From assembly GCA_028279185.1 (NCBI GenBank), contig JANQSS010000325.1, forward strand, positions 1-64,000: DNA of 64,000 nucleotides. The letters are read 5' to 3'. The translations under genes and the position numbers were made by a program. Positions 61,180 through 64,000 of the stretch are shown here, in pieces; the first letter of the stretch is position 1; each line of letters starts with the position of its first letter. This DNA comes from Saprospiraceae bacterium. Its GTDB lineage: Bacteria; Bacteroidota; Bacteroidia; Chitinophagales; Saprospiraceae. The notes under the pieces are model-generated. The model was not told the DNA's origin, searched no databases, and worked only from the letters and a program-made list of their open reading frames with translations.

Positions 61180-64000
61180 TTATTCAACAATAACCATTTT
61201 CGTCTTTACATCCGAATCGGTTACCAAAGTTAATGCGTACAATCCGGCAGGCGCTTGATGCAGATCTATGGATACATCCTGTTGACCAGCTTCTGACTGA
61301 ATAGTTGATCGATGAAGTACCTTTCCGTCTATTGCTGTCATTAACAATGTCACTTCTTGTGCTGTCTCCAACGCAAACTCAACATTAAGTACATCTCGGG
61401 CAGGATTGGGATAGATGACGAAACCATCGACTTTCTCTAATTCAATTTCCGCATCTTCGGATGATTGTCCGAAGGAAAGTATGTCGTCAGCAATCGTTTG
61501 CTCCACTTCATTAAGCGATGGCGCATGAATAGCGGCTGAATTACAACCGGTGATATCTACTTCGTCAATATAGACCCAGTCTGAGTTACCAGATGCGTCA
61601 CATCGGAATCTAAATCGTGTGGTTGAAGTAAAAGGTCCAGCAATAACGACTTGATCGAAATATCGCGTGTTATTTTGGAATTCATCATTCCTATTCCACT
61701 CCTCAACAGTTGTATACGAGGCACCGCCATTGGTGGAGACTTGCAACCAAAAGTCTTCATTTGAATTATCCATACTTCTTGGATAATACGTGAAGTCAAT
61801 TGTTACCTCGTCATATGTCGATAAATTGAGATTATCCGTGGTCATAACACTCGTTGACGTATTGTCGCGTAGACGAACACAATAGGTTCCAAGGGCGTAA
61901 GCCTGGTCATTCGCACTTCGACGACAATCCGATCCACCATCATTCCATATTCCCCAGCCATTCTCAAAGTTGTTGAAATTAACTGTTTCATATGTACAAC
62001 CTCCGCCACTTTGTTCTGTGGTAAATGTTGAAATTGGAGAATACGCGCTGCTGCTGCTTGAACAATTGGTCCGCACATGCCATTCGTATGTCGTTCCACT
62101 CACTAAACCTGTGGCATTGGCTGAAGTTCCCGCAATATCGGCTGTGACATCCCATGTCGCTGATCCTTGAACACGTAATTCGACGGTATAATCGACAGCG
62201 TTAGCCACGGCAGACCAACTCAAAGTAGCTGAATTTTCCGTTATTGCTGATTCGGCTAAGCCGGTAGGAACATCGCATGTTGGTGGAGGTGTTCCACCAA
62301 TGTTTACCGTATAATCTTCAACTTCTCCATAGGTGAATGTCTCACATGGAGTCGGAGTGCCATTCCATTTCATCGAAACGCGCATTCGTGTCGTTGAGGC
62401 CGGAACACTTGCCGGTACAGTAAAGGATGTAGTTACGGCGCTGCTGCTGCTGCCTGATGCAACTTCTTCACCGGCATCGTCAAAGTCATAGTCCCCATTA
62501 TAATCGATCCAAACACGCCATACTTCTGTATATGTTGTCGAGGCGAATCCGGGCGTGAGTGTAATATTGTAAGTTGCCCCTTCATTCAAATCAGCGCTTA
62601 ATCCAGTGAAATCGCCATATCCGCCATTGGCTCCAGTATTATTTGTCAAATTGGAAACGGATACTCCCGCGATCCACTCATAGGTTACATTCGTACCTTC
62701 AGAGTCGCAATAAACAGGAGGGGGCGTTCCGCCTGTCGTAAACGAAGCGATAGAAGACCAGGATCCTGAGCCACCATTGCAATTCCCGCGCACGCGCCAC
62801 TCATAGTCTGTGGCAAGTGTCAAACCGGTTAGGCCATATGAGGTGGAAGAAGTAGTCGCTGAGTTCCAGCTCGAAGAACCTGATAAGCGCCAATTAACAT
62901 CGTAGTCGTTTGCTCCGCTTACGGCATTCCAATTTAACGTAGCTGTCGTTTCAGTAATACCCGTAGTAGAAAGCCCTCCTGCAGTACCGCAACTTGGATT
63001 ACTACATGGCGAAAGACAAGATCCATTGTTGACACTATTGTTAACAACCGCGGAAGGTTGAGGACCAAAACCGTTATTCAAGTTTATACCAACACTAGTT
63101 TGATGGCAATAACTCATGATGGTTCCACCACCAGGAGGGTTTCCAGGTAAGGAACACGATCCTTCTGTAAATCCAGAGCAGCCGTCAATTGCCGTGTTAT
63201 TTCCGTTCCAAACGCAGGCATGCGTATGGCGAGAACCAAACAGGTGTCCCATTTCATGTGTCACAACCATAACCGTCCACGAATAAGTCGGTACGTCTGC
63301 ATAAGTCGACTGTATGCCGCTATAGCACATGCTGTTATCCGGATTTGAATTACATATACCTGAAAATCCAGCGGCAATACCGCCGCCGCCGGCGTAACCA
63401 ACTAAATGCCCAAGGTCGCCATTGAAGTTTCCAACATTTGATTGAAATTGGCTAAGCAGCGTACTTGTGCTATTGGATGTGTACGGGCTTGTTGTATTCC
63501 ATACTAACATTTCCGATATAGTAATGGACATCCCATCATTTGCATAGAGAATTGCGGATTGATTGAATACCGCTTCAACATAGGCAGTTGCAGCCGCAAC
63601 ACCACCTTTATCATTCGTAATATCCTCGTGCACTTCGACATAAATGCGAACGCAATCACCCGCGTCACGAGATGCATTTTGAGGAGTTAACTCTTCGAGC
63701 GTGTATCCTTTGCCATCGTCAGGTGTTTCACAACCCAAATCAAATTCAGGTATGAGGTTTTTGTCATTGTACAGGATGTATTGATCCCGTGTATTTTCTA
63801 TTTGACCTAGTACGAAGTTTCCTTCATCATTGCTTATCAACCCGACAACATGGTCATCAAACATTGAAATCGCAACAACAGAGTTGCGGTCACCATCAAC
63901 AATACCCATATAATGTTTACCAGGACGATAGTCAACCGGGACATTTGGGTTTGACGACTTGAATAAGGCAAAATCGTCGGCTAATAAGTTAGATTCGATA
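61180..64000 (-). CDS. Secreted reprolysin-like metallopeptidase with FN3 domains and T9SS sorting domain (5' end outside window)
   Basis: The frame stays open to base 64000, so the N-terminus, with any signal and propeptide, is missing; 939 codons are visible. A metallopeptidase domain carries VVTHEMGHLFGSRHTHACVW, the HExxHxxGxxH metzincin zinc site of the M12B type, with a downstream GGTIMSYCH Met-turn. Two fibronectin type III domains follow (GLSTTGITETTATLNWNAV; GLAESAITENSATLSWSAV), separated by a GEVEDYTV-type domain. A jelly-roll-like module (TTDNLNLSTYDEVTIDFTYYPRS) and a type A T9SS domain (GFVIYPNPARDVLNVEF) complete it. It should be a surface-bound or released protease. Confidence 0.92.
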   Translation of the reverse strand, partial: IESNLLADDFALFKSSNPNVPVDYRPGKHYMGIVDGDRNSVVAISMFDDHVVGLISNDEGNFVLGQIENTRDQYILYNDKNLIPEFDLGCETPDDGKGYTLEELTPQNASRDAGDCVRIYVEVHEDITNDKGGVAAATAYVEAVFNQSAILYANDGMSITISEMLVWNTTSPYTSNSTSTLLSQFQSNVGNFNGDLGHLVGYAGGGGIAAGFSGICNSNPDNSMCYSGIQSTYADVPTYSWTVMVVTHEMGHLFGSRHTHACVWNGNNTAIDGCSGFTEGSCSLPGNPPGGGTIMSYCHQTSVGINLNNGFGPQPSAVVNNSVNNGSCLSPCSNPSCGTAGGLSTTGITETTATLNWNAVSGANDYDVNWRLSGSSSWNSATTSSTSYGLTGLTLATDYEWRVRGNCNGGSGSWSSIASFTTGGTPPPVYCDSEGTNVTYEWIAGVSVSNLTNNTGANGGYGDFTGLSADLNEGATYNITLTPGFASTTYTEVWRVWIDYNGDYDFDDAGEEVASGSSSSAVTTSFTVPASVPASTTRMRVSMKWNGTPTPCETFTYGEVEDYTVNIGGTPPPTCDVPTGLAESAITENSATLSWSAVANAVDYTVELRVQGSATWDVTADIAGTSANATGLVSGTTYEWHVRTNCSSSSSAYSPISTFTTEQSGGGCTYETVNFNNFENGWGIWNDGGSDCRRSANDQAYALGTYCVRLRDNTSTSVMTTDNLNLSTYDEVTIDFTYYPRSMDNSNEDFWLQVSTNGGASYTTVEEWNRNDEFQNNTRYFDQVVIAGPFTSTTRFRFRCDASGNSDWVYIDEVDITGCNSAAIHAPSLNEVEQTIADDILSFGQSSEDAEIELEKVDGFVIYPNPARDVLNVEFALETAQEVTLLMTAIDGKVLHRSTIQSEAGQQDVSIDLHQAPAGLYALTLVTDSDVKTKMVIVE

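Overview
The window is a chromosomal stretch of a Bacteroidota bacterium, most likely a Saprospiria-type organism. I infer this from the type IX secretion (T9SS) C-terminal sorting domains on three secreted proteins, a PorT homologue beside ubiE, an alternative complex III operon, futalosine-pathway menaquinone genes, weak Shine-Dalgarno sequences and promoters of the Bacteroidota form TTG-N19/20-TAnnTTTG. The species is not identifiable by eye. I see no mobile element, CRISPR array or prophage.

Layout. 1-3.5 kb: end of purL, a TlpA-like lipoprotein, xseAB, msrB. 3.6 kb: tRNA-Arg(TCT). 3.9-9.4 kb: two large T9SS-exported proteins on the minus strand, one built of nine ~110-residue repeats. 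9.5-12.1 kb: ung, a DUF423 protein and an M32 carboxypeptidase on the plus strand. 12.9-29.4 kb: one long minus-strand respiratory operon of 15 genes, reading from 29.4 kb down: actABCDEF (menaquinol:cytochrome c oxidoreductase), cytochrome oxidase subunits II and I, ctaB, two subunit III proteins, subunit IV, a Sco-like protein, DUF420 and a small Cys protein. 29.6-39.7 kb: thyA, a UbiD-family decarboxylase, an RsmF-like methyltransferase, an MMPL/methyltransferase fusion, a small beta-barrel protein, a halogenase-like flavoprotein and a small HTH protein. 39.9-46.7 kb: ald, mqnD, rluA-like, ubiE-porT, acpH, ychF and a 4-TM protein. 46.8-53 kb: ABC exporter with tesA, an unknown 463-residue protein, rpsP. 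53.5-58.1 kb: nhaD, panB, mltG, tilS. 58.2-64 kb: a TonB-dependent receptor and a truncated T9SS metallopeptidase.

The main find is in the respiratory operon. The oxidase subunit II gene encodes, in one uninterrupted frame after the CuA domain, a complete OmpA-like peptidoglycan-binding domain. It sits where caa3 oxidases carry a cytochrome c domain. This suggests a MotB-like tether fixing the complex III-oxidase assembly to the cell wall. The same operon has many His-rich segments and a Sco-like protein lacking the CxxxC copper site. UbiD, MqnD and UbiE elsewhere in the window would supply menaquinone, the substrate of the Act complex.

Other points: a flavoprotein gene with no ATG/GTG/TTG start, beginning directly after a strong terminator; an MMPL-acyltransferase-methyltransferase fusion whose acyltransferase motifs are missing; a repeat protein in which two cysteines vanish together in the last repeat; a hairpin at the predicted 5' end of the rpsP mRNA; and an orphan terminator in a gene-free stretch that may end a small RNA.
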